Source: UTCFX2 sp963827155
GTDB taxonomy: Bacteria; Chloroflexota; Anaerolineae; Anaerolineales; UBA4823
DNA: 64,000 nt
NCBI GenBank assembly: GCA_963827155.1
Contig: CAWGZV010000002.1
Span: forward strand, 1,612,001 to 1,676,000
Reading direction: 5' to 3'
Below are positions 53,904 to 62,798 of this stretch, piece by piece; within the stretch, counting starts at the first letter, position 1, and each line of letters begins with the position of its first letter. A program made the position numbers and the translations under genes. A model generated the notes under the pieces. That model did not search any database, was not told the origin of the DNA, and worked only from the letters and a program-made list of their open reading frames with translations.

Positions 53904-56033
53904 ATGATGCGTGGAATTTTCTATCCAACCAGTGTTGCAGTGATCGGGGTATCATCAAAACCCACTAATTTAGGACGAAATATTGTCGCCAACATGGTTG
54001 AATTTGGATTTGACGGCATCGTTTATGCTGTAGGACCTAGCGGCGGGACAATAGAGACCCGGCGGATCTATCCCACTGTTTTGGACATCCCGGATCATGT
54101 TGACTTAGCAGTGATTTTCACTCCAGCCCAGACAGTCCCAGGGGTTCTGGAGCAATGTGGCCAGAAAGGAATCCACTGGGCAATCATCGAGTCTGCTGGA
54201 TTCCGAGAATACACTGAAGAAGGCCGCTTGCTCGAAGAACAAATCCGTCAGATCGCGGCAAAGTATTCGATCCAGTTTGTAGGTCCAAACTGCATCGGTG
54301 CCATAAACATGGAAAATGGATTTTGTGTCCCATTCCCTCGCCTGAAAAAGTTCTTCAAACAAGGAGAAGTCTCGATCATCACCCAGAGCGGCGGAGTGGG
54401 AATGAGTGTATTGAACCTGATGGCGAACGAGGGACTTGGATTGAGTAAGTTTGTCTCAGTTGGAAATATGTTGGATAAAACTTCCGAAGACATGCTTGAA
54501 TATCTCATCCAAGACAACAAGACCAGGGTGATCTTTATGTATCTTGAGAGTATCAGCAATGGAAAGCGACTCGTCGAAATTGCCCGCCGCTCGTCTAAAC
54601 CAATTATGACATTTAAATCCAATATTGGCAGGTTGGGGCAGAAAATTGCATTGTCCCATACTGCTTCGCTTACCAGTGATGATCGGGTCGTGGATGCCGC
54701 TTTTCACCAATCCGGTATTATTCGTGTGCGAGATGCGACCTCATTGGGAAATAATTTAAAAATCCTTGGGCTCCCGCCTATGAAAGGGAAGCGGCTTGGG
54801 GTGATTTCTCGATCCGGTGGTCATGCGGTCATTGCAGCAGATGCCTGTGAGCTTTCAGGTTTTGAGCTCGCAAGCTTTCCGGAGGAGTTCCTTCGAGAGA
54901 TCGAAAAACATTTCCGCGCATCGGTCATCCGGCTCACCAATCCTCTGGATCTCGGGGACCTATTTGATTTGGACCTCTATGCAGACATTGTGGAGCGAAC
55001 ACTGCAGTTAGAAAGCGTCGATGGGGTGGTTTTTTTACAGACCGCCCTCTCTGAAGCCGAAAACCTCACCAGTCGTCAGTTACTAATGAGGATTATGACG
55101 CTGGTTGAACAATACCAAAAACCTGTTGCTTACTATATCTCGACGGGTGCAAGCGAAGTAAATTATCTCAAACAGAATTATGACTTTCCAGTCTTTACTC
55201 AAGTGGTAGAAACTGTACGCGCCTTGGAAATGAGCCAGTATCGCTTTGGACGATCCCAGGTTCTAAATCTACCGCCGAGTGAATTAGATTTTTCCTCAGA
55301 CACAAGGAAAGTTCGTGAATTAATCTCCCAGGCTCAGAGCGAAAAGCGAAACTTACTTCTCCCTGAAGCTCTTGATATTTTGGAGGCCTACGGCATCGCG
55401 ACAATCCCATCTGCTGGAGCGAAGACAAGCGCTCAGGCAGTAAAAGTTGCAGAAAGATTTGGATACCCAGTCGCAATAAAGATCATCGCTGGCGAAATTT
55501 CTCATAAGACCGATGTCGGCGGTGTGGTGCTCAACTTGAAAAACGCAGCTGAGCTCGTTGCCGGTTTCGAGGATTTGCTTAAACGGATTCAAGCCTCCAA
55601 TCCTCTATCGATAATAGAAGGTGCAATCGTACAGCCAATGCTGAATCAAGGAATTGAGCTGATCATTGGCGGCAGGCAGGACCCTCAATTTGGTCCAGTC
55701 GTTGTTGTTGGTTTGGGTGGGATTTTTGTGGAAGTTTTTAACGAAGTTGTCGTACGCGTCGCTCCAATTTCGAAAGAGGATTCAACCGAAATGGTTCGGA
55801 ATCTGCGAGGTTATCATTTATTAGCTGGAGCACGCGGGCAGCCGCCCGCCGATATTGACGCTGTCGAAGATTCCCTGCTGCGTCTATCAAAACTGCTGGT
55901 AGATTTTCCTCAAATTAATGAAATTGACATCAATCCACTCCGCGTTCTCGAAGATGGGCAAGGCGTTTGCGCTCTGGACGCCCGCTTGATTTTATCCGGG
56001 ACCTTCCCCAATTCTCATCAGGCGAAGGACTGA
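53904..56033 (+). CDS. ADP-forming acyl-CoA synthetase (acetate-CoA ligase, fused alpha-beta)
   Basis: A 709-residue cytoplasmic enzyme that makes ATP from acyl-CoA. CoA-binding domain (FYPTSVAVIGVSSKPTNLGR), succinyl-CoA ligase-like domains with catalytic His in ALSHTASLTSDD, and a C-terminal ATP-grasp domain (LLLPEALDILEAYGIATIPS, PVAIKIIAGEISHKTDVGGV). It represents the fused alpha-beta form found in many anaerobes. It is followed by an MttB-family gene. The substrate acid is unknown. Confidence 0.92.
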   Translation: MMRGIFYPTSVAVIGVSSKPTNLGRNIVANMVEFGFDGIVYAVGPSGGTIETRRIYPTVLDIPDHVDLAVIFTPAQTVPGVLEQCGQKGIHWAIIESAGFREYTEEGRLLEEQIRQIAAKYSIQFVGPNCIGAINMENGFCVPFPRLKKFFKQGEVSIITQSGGVGMSVLNLMANEGLGLSKFVSVGNMLDKTSEDMLEYLIQDNKTRVIFMYLESISNGKRLVEIARRSSKPIMTFKSNIGRLGQKIALSHTASLTSDDRVVDAAFHQSGIIRVRDATSLGNNLKILGLPPMKGKRLGVISRSGGHAVIAADACELSGFELASFPEEFLREIEKHFRASVIRLTNPLDLGDLFDLDLYADIVERTLQLESVDGVVFLQTALSEAENLTSRQLLMRIMTLVEQYQKPVAYYISTGASEVNYLKQNYDFPVFTQVVETVRALEMSQYRFGRSQVLNLPPSELDFSSDTRKVRELISQAQSEKRNLLLPEALDILEAYGIATIPSAGAKTSAQAVKVAERFGYPVAIKIIAGEISHKTDVGGVVLNLKNAAELVAGFEDLLKRIQASNPLSIIEGAIVQPMLNQGIELIIGGRQDPQFGPVVVVGLGGIFVEVFNEVVVRVAPISKEDSTEMVRNLRGYHLLAGARGQPPADIDAVEDSLLRLSKLLVDFPQINEIDINPLRVLEDGQGVCALDARLILSGTFPNSHQAKD

Positions 56034-56130
56034 AGTAAAAACTGTTCGAAGGTTGTTGCTTTTGCTGCCAAAATCTACCTGGCGTTTGGCTGATTTTAGT
56101 CGCCAGAAAAAAAACCAATAGGAGCTCGAA

Positions 56131-57588
56131 ATGACCAAACAAATCGATAAGCAGACTCTCTCCCCCTCGATCCGCATGCTGTCCGATGACCAGGTAAGGG
56201 GAATTCACCATGCAACTTTATCAATCCTCGGTCAGATTGGTGTCGATATGCAGGACCCGCAGGGACGGCGTCTCCTCTTGGATGCTGGCGCAGTCGAATC
56301 AGGTGGTCGCCTCAAGATCCATGAAAATCTTGTCACAGATGCGCTGGCTAAAGCGCCATCCCGAATACCGATGCATAACCGCCTCGGTGAGCTGATTATG
56401 CCGCTTGAACAGGGCAATGTCTATTTCGGAACGGGGTCCGATACGATTTTCACGATGGATCGAACCACCCGGCAGCGGCGCCGTGCCGAAGCCCAGGATG
56501 TCGAAGATTTTGCGCGTTTGGCAGACAGTCTGGAGAATATCGATTTCGTGATGTCGATGGGCGTCCCGATCGATGTAAAAGTCGAGGATACTTTTGTTGA
56601 AGAATTTGTCCGCATGATTCGAGGTAGTGTAAAACCTCTGGTGTATACGGCTCAGGACCGGGAGGATATGGAAGATATCTATCAAATTGCCGCCGCTGTG
56701 GTTGGGGGAGAACAGGTTCTCCGCGAAAAGCCTTTCATGCTCCTTTACGCTGAGCCGATTTCACCATTGTTAATTCCAGAAGTATCGCTCCAAAAGCTCA
56801 TCTTTTGTGCTGAGAAAGGAATCCCTTCAGCCTATCTCCCTTCTCCAAATACGGCTGGCGGTGGTCCAGTAACTCTGGCAGGCGCGATTGCGTTGGGAAA
56901 CGCGGAATGCCTGGTAGGCTTAATCGTTACTCAGCTAATCCGTCCCGGCGCACCTTTTTTGTTCGGGATGAATACTGCTGCTCTTGATCTCAAGACGACC
57001 ATCGTGAGTTATGGGTCCCCGGAATGGAGCATGGGGATGGCAGCATGTTGCGATCTGGGTCGCTACTACAATCTGCCTGTTTGGGGTTATGCAGGTGCAT
57101 CAGATAGCAAAGTGATCGATGCGCAGGCGGGTATCGAATCGACCTTCTCGATCATGAGTGCTTTTCTTTCCCGCTCCACTGTAAATCATGACGTTGCGTA
57201 TATGGAATACGGTTCAACTTCCTCTATGGAGCTGATGGTCATTGCGGATGAGATTATTTCAATGACACGCAACTTTATCGGTGGGATTCCAGTCAATAAA
57301 GAAACGCTCGCACTCGAAGCCATCGGGCGGGTAAATCCAGGAAGCGGCTTTCTATCGGATGAAAGCACTTTTCAGCATTTTCGCACTCATCAATGGTCGC
57401 CACGCCTCATAGATCGAAAGCGCTTCGATATCTGGCAGACGGCAGGTTCAAAAGATATGTTCGAACGGGCGAATGAACGTGCGAAAAAGCTTCTGGCGAG
57501 CCATCAAACGCCTGCTCTCTCGAGTGAAGTCGAAAGCGCAATCCAGGCAGTCTTCGAAAGCCGCCATCGGAAAAATAAATCGGTTTGA
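56131..57588 (+). CDS. MttB-family methyltransferase, non-pyrrolysine
   Basis: A 485-residue TIM-barrel protein of the trimethylamine methyltransferase superfamily: DDQVRGIHHATLSILGQIGV, YFGTGSDTIFTMDR, PNTAGGGPVTLAGAIALGNA, YAGASDSKVIDAQAG and EYGSTSSMELMVIAD. No in-frame TAG occurs, so it is a non-pyrrolysine member, like the glycine betaine or carnitine demethylases. Substrate unknown. No corrinoid protein or MtbA-like gene is in the window. A leftward peptide-type ABC transporter ends six bases away. Confidence 0.9.
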   Translation: MTKQIDKQTLSPSIRMLSDDQVRGIHHATLSILGQIGVDMQDPQGRRLLLDAGAVESGGRLKIHENLVTDALAKAPSRIPMHNRLGELIMPLEQGNVYFGTGSDTIFTMDRTTRQRRRAEAQDVEDFARLADSLENIDFVMSMGVPIDVKVEDTFVEEFVRMIRGSVKPLVYTAQDREDMEDIYQIAAAVVGGEQVLREKPFMLLYAEPISPLLIPEVSLQKLIFCAEKGIPSAYLPSPNTAGGGPVTLAGAIALGNAECLVGLIVTQLIRPGAPFLFGMNTAALDLKTTIVSYGSPEWSMGMAACCDLGRYYNLPVWGYAGASDSKVIDAQAGIESTFSIMSAFLSRSTVNHDVAYMEYGSTSSMELMVIADEIISMTRNFIGGIPVNKETLALEAIGRVNPGSGFLSDESTFQHFRTHQWSPRLIDRKRFDIWQTAGSKDMFERANERAKKLLASHQTPALSSEVESAIQAVFESRHRKNKSV

Positions 57589-57593
57589 GGACC

Positions 57594-58253
57594 TCAAACC
57601 GCATCTCTTATATCGACGATTTCTTGCCCATCGATCTGGGAGAGCGCTTCACGGACCTCATCGCATGTGGCATGCGGAATTTTTACCACTACATCATAAA
57701 ATCCTGGATTGCGAGGAGATGGGAAGCTTCCAATACCCATCACGCCGAATCCTTTTTCCACAAGCACCGCTGCCATCTTTACAAACTGGCCTTTTTTGTC
57801 AGGCATTCGGATGGTCACGCGGATTCCTTCAGCTGGCAAACCTAACATCTCCTGGAACGCCTGCAGCAAATCAATCTGAGTCAATAAGCCTATCACGATC
57901 CGGCTTTCATCGATTACCGGGAGGCACCCGTATTTATAGTGCGTCATAATGCTGGCGGCGCGTTCGATCGTTCGCTCAGGCGAAATCGTTACCACATCTT
58001 CAGCCTTCACCATGATGTCTTTCACCTTCAGGTTTGACAAAAACCGCGTGATCTCCCATACATTCAGGCTGTCCATCTCTGTCGCCCGCATGGATAGATT
58101 GTGCCTTGTGACCAATCCAACCAGTTCTTTCCCATCACCAACCACCGGCACATGTCGGATCCGGTTTTCAGACATGATCCTTTCAAGTTCTGCCGCAGGC
58201 ATTTCCGGCGAGATGATGATGGGATGACGCACCATGCAATCTTTTACTAGCAT
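57594..58253 (-). CDS. CBS-pair/ACT-like protein (probably a separate gene)
   Basis: A possible 219-residue protein from ATG at 58253 with an AAGGA site seven bases before it. Two CBS domains (MLVKDCMVRHPIIISPEM, IMVKAEDVVTISPERTIERA) and a C-terminal ACT-like domain (VTIRMPDKKGQFVKMAAVL, VVVKIPHATCDEVREAL), as in AcuB-type proteins. In the present reading it is fused to the transporter ATPase upstream. The T7 run 58264-58270 lies at the joint, and removing one base would give a TAG overlapping this ATG. Confidence 0.7.
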   Translation of the reverse strand: MLVKDCMVRHPIIISPEMPAAELERIMSENRIRHVPVVGDGKELVGLVTRHNLSMRATEMDSLNVWEITRFLSNLKVKDIMVKAEDVVTISPERTIERAASIMTHYKYGCLPVIDESRIVIGLLTQIDLLQAFQEMLGLPAEGIRVTIRMPDKKGQFVKMAAVLVEKGFGVMGIGSFPSPRNPGFYDVVVKIPHATCDEVREALSQIDGQEIVDIRDAV

Positions 58254-60392
58254 ATTTCCATCCTTTTTTTCGTGTTTCAGCCTACCCTCTTTTGTGACCA
58301 CAGGATCGAAGCTGTTGAGCATCTCGAGCGTGTGGTGGCAGAAGATCAAATGCCCCCCTCCAGCATCGCGCCAGGGAGGGATTTGCTTGCAAATCTCAGG
58401 GTCAGGGAGGAGTTTCCGGCGCGGGCAGCGGGTATGAAAACGACAGCCCTCTGGTGGATTAATGGCGCTCGGCACAACCCCCTCCAGACGGATGCGTTTT
58501 TGCTTCACAGTTGGGTCTGGGATTGGGACTGCGGAAAGCAGGGCTTCGGTATATGGGTGGTACGGTGGGTGATAAATCGCCTCGGCAGGACCAATATTCA
58601 TCAGCTGTCCCAGATACATGACTGCAACGTAGTCCGAAAAGAATCTCACCACGCTCAAGTCATGCGCGATGAACACGAGTGTGGTTTTGAAATCTTGCTG
58701 AATATCCATCAGAAGGTTGAGGATCGCAGCTTGCACAGAGACATCCAGCACGCTGACCGGCTCATCACATAACACCAGCTCTGGTTGGCTGGCGAACGCC
58801 CGGGCGATTCCCACCCGCTGTTTTTCTCCACCACTGAGCTGGCTGGGGAGCCTGTCAAAATACGTTTCATTCAGCCGCATAGCTTGCAGCAGCCTGATAA
58901 CTTCATCTCGAATTCTATCCTTAGGGATAGTTCGGAACCGCTGCATTGGGCGCGCAATCTGCTGTCCCACGGTGTAAGACGGATTCATGGTCGAATTGGG
59001 ATTTTGGAAGACCATTTGCAGCTCTCTGATCAACTTCTCGTCCCGTTTCGAGATGGGCATTGTGATGTCGACCCCAAGAAACCGGGCTGCCCCTCCACTT
59101 GGACTTTCAAGTCCGATGATCGTCTTAATCAAAGTGCTCTTCCCGCAGCCCGATTCTCCAACCACACCTAACGTTTTACCTTTTGGCACAATGAATGAAA
59201 CATCTTCGACTGCCTTAACGTAACGCTTCTCGCCCAGTCCAAATACATCGCTCATCGAATTCCCGGTAATCGGGTAATATGTCCGCAGCCCTTCTAGCTC
59301 TAAGATCGGCTCTCCTTCGGCGGAGTCAGGCGTCTTCGAAGGCAGCTCGATGTCCTCAGATGGCATCCACTTCGCAGGGTCAATTTCTTCAGCAAAATGG
59401 CAGCGCACCAAACTAGGGCTTCCTTCAACCGTTCGAAGTTTTGGGCGGTCGGTGCGGCAGAATTCGCGCACATAGTCGCAGCGTGGAGAGAATATGCATC
59501 CCGCAGGTCTGTTAGCAGGTGCTGGTACTCGGCCGCGAATCGGATAAAGTATAGATGATGATTTCTCAGATCCCAACCTTGGGATGCAGCGGAGCAAACC
59601 TTGGGTATAAGGATGTTGGGGGTGTGCGAAGATTTCCTCGACCGGCGCTCGCTCGACCATTTCTCCAGCGTACATCACTCCTACAACTGTAGCGACACGC
59701 GCCACCACTCCAAGATTGTGGGTGATGTACATAATCGCAGTATCGAATTCATGCCTCAGCTCGGCAATCAGATCCAGCACCGCCGCTTCCACGGTTACAT
59801 CAAGCGCCGTGGTCGGTTCGTCCATGATCAGCAGAGCAGGGTTGTTCAAAAGCGCCATCCCAATCACCACCCGCTGCTGCTGGCCTCCCGAAATCTGGTG
59901 TGGGTATCGAAGCATTACGTTCTCGGGGTCGGGCATATACACCCGTTCCAGCATTTCGATGCAGCGGTTTTTCGCCTCGTCATTGCTGATTTTGCGGTGG
60001 ACGGTCAGCACCTCCTTCATTTGTTCCCCAATCCGCATCGAAGGATTTAGTGCTTGCATCGGATCCTGATAGACCATCGCGATCTGGTCTCCCCTCAACC
60101 TGCGCAGATCCTCGCCGCTCTTTCCTACCAGCTCCTGCCCTTGAAATTTTATACTGCCCCGCTTGACATACCCGTTTTGTCCTAGAAAATTTACGATCGC
60201 CCAGGCGACCGTGCTTTTCCCGCAGCCAGATTCCCCTACAATTCCATGCGATACACCTCTCCCAATCTCGAAGGAAACATTTTGAACAGCTTCAACCTCT
60301 CCGCCGCGAACCTTGTAAGCGACAGCCAGTTCCTCGATCTTGATAACTGGAGGCGAAGAAGTGGGTATGGTGAGAAGATCACTCATGAGCAT
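57594..60392 (-). CDS. Fused oligopeptide-type ABC ATPases (OppD-OppF), with CBS/ACT tail as read
   Basis: A 932-residue reading frame. ATPase 1 (about 15-340): Walker A GIVGESGCGKSTVAWAI, signature ISGGQQQRVVIGMALL, Walker B ALLIMDEPTTALDVT, and the Cys-rich tail (AGCIFSPRCDYVREFC). Linker about 345-365. ATPase 2 (about 365-690): Walker A VVGESGCGKSTLIKTI, signature LSGGEKQRVGIARAFA, tail CRFHTRCPRR. The two-ATPase fusion looks natural. The CBS/ACT tail (from about 714) is probably an artefact (see the preceding entry). It powers the OppC/OppB permeases just upstream. Confidence 0.88.
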   Translation of the reverse strand: MLMSDLLTIPTSSPPVIKIEELAVAYKVRGGEVEAVQNVSFEIGRGVSHGIVGESGCGKSTVAWAIVNFLGQNGYVKRGSIKFQGQELVGKSGEDLRRLRGDQIAMVYQDPMQALNPSMRIGEQMKEVLTVHRKISNDEAKNRCIEMLERVYMPDPENVMLRYPHQISGGQQQRVVIGMALLNNPALLIMDEPTTALDVTVEAAVLDLIAELRHEFDTAIMYITHNLGVVARVATVVGVMYAGEMVERAPVEEIFAHPQHPYTQGLLRCIPRLGSEKSSSILYPIRGRVPAPANRPAGCIFSPRCDYVREFCRTDRPKLRTVEGSPSLVRCHFAEEIDPAKWMPSEDIELPSKTPDSAEGEPILELEGLRTYYPITGNSMSDVFGLGEKRYVKAVEDVSFIVPKGKTLGVVGESGCGKSTLIKTIIGLESPSGGAARFLGVDITMPISKRDEKLIRELQMVFQNPNSTMNPSYTVGQQIARPMQRFRTIPKDRIRDEVIRLLQAMRLNETYFDRLPSQLSGGEKQRVGIARAFASQPELVLCDEPVSVLDVSVQAAILNLLMDIQQDFKTTLVFIAHDLSVVRFFSDYVAVMYLGQLMNIGPAEAIYHPPYHPYTEALLSAVPIPDPTVKQKRIRLEGVVPSAINPPEGCRFHTRCPRRKLLPDPEICKQIPPWRDAGGGHLIFCHHTLEMLNSFDPVVTKEGRLKHEKKDGNMLVKDCMVRHPIIISPEMPAAELERIMSENRIRHVPVVGDGKELVGLVTRHNLSMRATEMDSLNVWEITRFLSNLKVKDIMVKAEDVVTISPERTIERAASIMTHYKYGCLPVIDESRIVIGLLTQIDLLQAFQEMLGLPAEGIRVTIRMPDKKGQFVKMAAVLVEKGFGVMGIGSFPSPRNPGFYDVVVKIPHATCDEVREALSQIDGQEIVDIRDAV

Positions 60393-60396
60393 GCCT

Positions 60397-61320
60397 CTAT
60401 TTTTGGTAGCGGGTCATCTCTTCGCGTAAACCATCCGCGAAGAGATTCAATCCGATCACAAGGCTCGCAATCGCAAGCGATGGCCAGATAGCTGCCAATG
60501 GGTTCGAAAAGATGTTCTTGCGAGCTTCATTGACCATATTCCCCCAATCTGGATCTGGCGGGGGAAGACCCAGACCGAGAAACCCTAGGGTGCCGATTGC
60601 AAAAATTGCATACCCCACTCGCAGCATGGCATCAACCAGCAGTGGACCACGCGCGTTCGGCAAGATCTCCTTGAACATAATAAACCAGATATTCTCGCCG
60701 CGCGTTTCTGCCGCCCGAATGTAATCGCGCGTTTTGATATCCAGCGCCAGGCTGCGAGCCAGTCGGGCAACCCCGGGGGCGCCTGTGATCGTAATCGCCA
60801 GGATCACCACCAGATCTCCTCGCCCTAAAGCTGCAATGATTACCAGATAAAGAACTATGCTCGGAAAGGCAATCATTGCATCCAAAAACTGCATGATCCA
60901 TTGGTCTTTCCAACCGCTCCGGTAGCCGGCATTCAATCCCAATATCGCCCCAAACAGCAGCGACCCCAAGACGCCCCATATCGCAACCCCAATCGGTATT
61001 GCAGACATTTCTTCGCCAATTGGAAGGCGAGTCTTTAACAGGATTACTTGCGTCCCAGCCATTAATCTGGAGAGAATATCGCGCCCAAGGTGGTCGGTGC
61101 CTAATAGGTTTTCTCTGTTGGGAGGCAGGTTTTGCTGAAAATCCTGGGCATTCGGCGGGTAGGGTGTCCAGAATATTGAGATGATTGCAACCGCGATCCA
61201 GAATAGCACAATAAAGAAACCGACTGTCGACACCCTGGATTCAAAGACAATTGAGACGAACTTCCAGATTCGATTCCACCAGGATGGTCTAGGCGCGTTT
61301 GTTCTGGTGATTGCTGTCAT
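60397..61320 (-). CDS. Oligopeptide ABC permease, OppC type
   Basis: A 307-residue inner-membrane permease. First TM VGFFIVLFWIAVAIISIFW, OppC N-terminal motif LLGTDHLGRDILSRLMAGT, five more helices, EAA-type loop IRAAETRGENIWFIMFKEIL and the end GLNLFADGLREEM, typical for OppC/DppC. It is four bases from the ATPase gene and 17 bases from the OppB-type gene. Confidence 0.92.
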   Translation of the reverse strand: MTAITRTNAPRPSWWNRIWKFVSIVFESRVSTVGFFIVLFWIAVAIISIFWTPYPPNAQDFQQNLPPNRENLLGTDHLGRDILSRLMAGTQVILLKTRLPIGEEMSAIPIGVAIWGVLGSLLFGAILGLNAGYRSGWKDQWIMQFLDAMIAFPSIVLYLVIIAALGRGDLVVILAITITGAPGVARLARSLALDIKTRDYIRAAETRGENIWFIMFKEILPNARGPLLVDAMLRVGYAIFAIGTLGFLGLGLPPPDPDWGNMVNEARKNIFSNPLAAIWPSLAIASLVIGLNLFADGLREEMTRYQK

Positions 61321-61337
61321 ACCTGGCTCCTCAATGA

Positions 61338-62636
61338 TTAGGTGTAACGAATTCGTGGATTAAGAAAGGTGTAGGCCAGGTCGCCTGCCAGACGGGTCAT
61401 CACCGCGATCACAACCGTCACCATGGCGGCAGCTTCGACTGCGTAGATGTCGCCAAAAATCGCCGCGTCGTAGATATATTTCCCCAATCCCGGATATCCA
61501 AAGACCACCTCCACAACCACGATCCCACCCACCAGCCAGTTGACGTGAAGCATGATAATCGTGATTGGCGCCATCAGCGCATTTCGAACCGCATGTCGCC
61601 GAACGACCTGCGAGCGTGGCATTCCTTTCATGATTGCCGTCCGGATGTAGGCGGTTCCCATTACTTCCACCATACTTGCACGTGTCATTCGTACGACATA
61701 CCCAAGTTCGACTGCTGTCAGCGTGAGAACCGGTAGAATCAGTAGCTTGGGATTCTCGAATATCGCATTTGGGGTTAAAAATACCGTAACTGCCGGCACC
61801 ACTTTTAACCAAATCCCAAAGATGATGATTAAGAATATTCCAGTAACGAATTCAGGAGTCGCCGTCGCTCCCAGGCTGGTCACAGAAACCACCCGGTCAA
61901 GCGGTTTCCCTTCGTTTGTGCCTGCTATGATGCCCAGCACCAGCGCCAACGGCATGACGACTATGAAGGCTACCAATGCCAGCACAAGCGTATTCCGGAT
62001 CCGCGGGACTAAAGTGAACATCACCGGTCGACCGGTTTGCAGCGAGGTCCCCGGGTCGCCGCGCAGCAGCCCCTTCCGAAGTGGGATGTATTGGACTGGT
62101 CCATCTTTGATTTCGCTGAAGCCTGTCTTGGTGCGCACATACACGGTCTCTCCACCCTCTTGCACCCATCGGACGGCATTGTTGTGGGTGTCGACCCCCC
62201 AAAAATAACCACTTCCGTTCTTATCGACCTTCCATTGGACTTCAGTAGGAGTTTTGACGCTTGAGCCGTCCGGTTGGCGGACAAGCGCCACCATTTTTCC
62301 ATCTTCCATGTTCCAATGCAGATATTCTCCATTGACATTCCCCCACCATTCTGGCTCTCCAGTTTTAGGATTCGGTAAGATCGCTAACGGAAAATCGAAC
62401 TTTGATTTTACCTGCCAATCCGTTCCAACAAGCCAATCGGCATATCGAAGCCAGGCGGGGCGATCCAGTCCCAGTTGCTTTCGATAGGATTCGCGCTGTG
62501 CTTCCGTTGAAAAAACCCCGAGGAGCTTGATTGTGATATCGCCTGTGCCGACTTCCAGCAGAACAAAAAGCACAATCGAAACGATTAGCATCGTGACTAT
62601 TGTCGAAACGAGGCTGCGGAAGAGAAATCGAGACAT
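61338..62636 (-). CDS. Oligopeptide ABC permease, OppB type, with long periplasmic insert
   Basis: A 432-residue permease, about 100 residues longer than typical OppB/DppB. First TM SLVSTIVTMLIVSIVLFVLL. An insert of roughly 100 residues (about 85-190, for example GEPEWWGNVNGEYLHWNMED) lies in the first periplasmic loop, rich in Trp/Gly/Tyr. It then has the normal core (GDPGTSLQTGRPVMFTLVPR, TRASMVEVMGTAYIRTAIMK, GYPGLGKYIYDAAIFGDI). The insert could interact with the binding protein or cell wall. Confidence 0.9.
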   Translation of the reverse strand: MSRFLFRSLVSTIVTMLIVSIVLFVLLEVGTGDITIKLLGVFSTEAQRESYRKQLGLDRPAWLRYADWLVGTDWQVKSKFDFPLAILPNPKTGEPEWWGNVNGEYLHWNMEDGKMVALVRQPDGSSVKTPTEVQWKVDKNGSGYFWGVDTHNNAVRWVQEGGETVYVRTKTGFSEIKDGPVQYIPLRKGLLRGDPGTSLQTGRPVMFTLVPRIRNTLVLALVAFIVVMPLALVLGIIAGTNEGKPLDRVVSVTSLGATATPEFVTGIFLIIIFGIWLKVVPAVTVFLTPNAIFENPKLLILPVLTLTAVELGYVVRMTRASMVEVMGTAYIRTAIMKGMPRSQVVRRHAVRNALMAPITIIMLHVNWLVGGIVVVEVVFGYPGLGKYIYDAAIFGDIYAVEAAAMVTVVIAVMTRLAGDLAYTFLNPRIRYT

Positions 62637-62730
62637 AGGCCTGCTCCTTTAGTTCCGTAATCCTAAAGTGACAAGAGCCCGAACAAATCTGCTTTTTCGA
62701 GCAGTACGAGATGATTAATAGTGGTTAAAC

Positions 62731-62786
62731 CTGGTTGGAGGATTTGAGAGCAAATTCCATTCTGCCCCACCACTCTCCAACCAGGC
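62731..62786 (-). terminator. Large hairpin between binding-protein and OppB genes
   Basis: CCTGGTTGGAG (62731-62741) and CTCCAACCAGG (62776-62786) form a perfect 11-bp stem. A smaller nested hairpin (GGATTTG/CAAA with one bulge/TCC) lies in the 34-base loop. It is 13 bases after the binding-protein stop, in the same position as the hairpin in the sugar operon. No T-run on either strand. Confidence 0.6.
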
Positions 62787-62798
62787 TCTCAATAGAAT

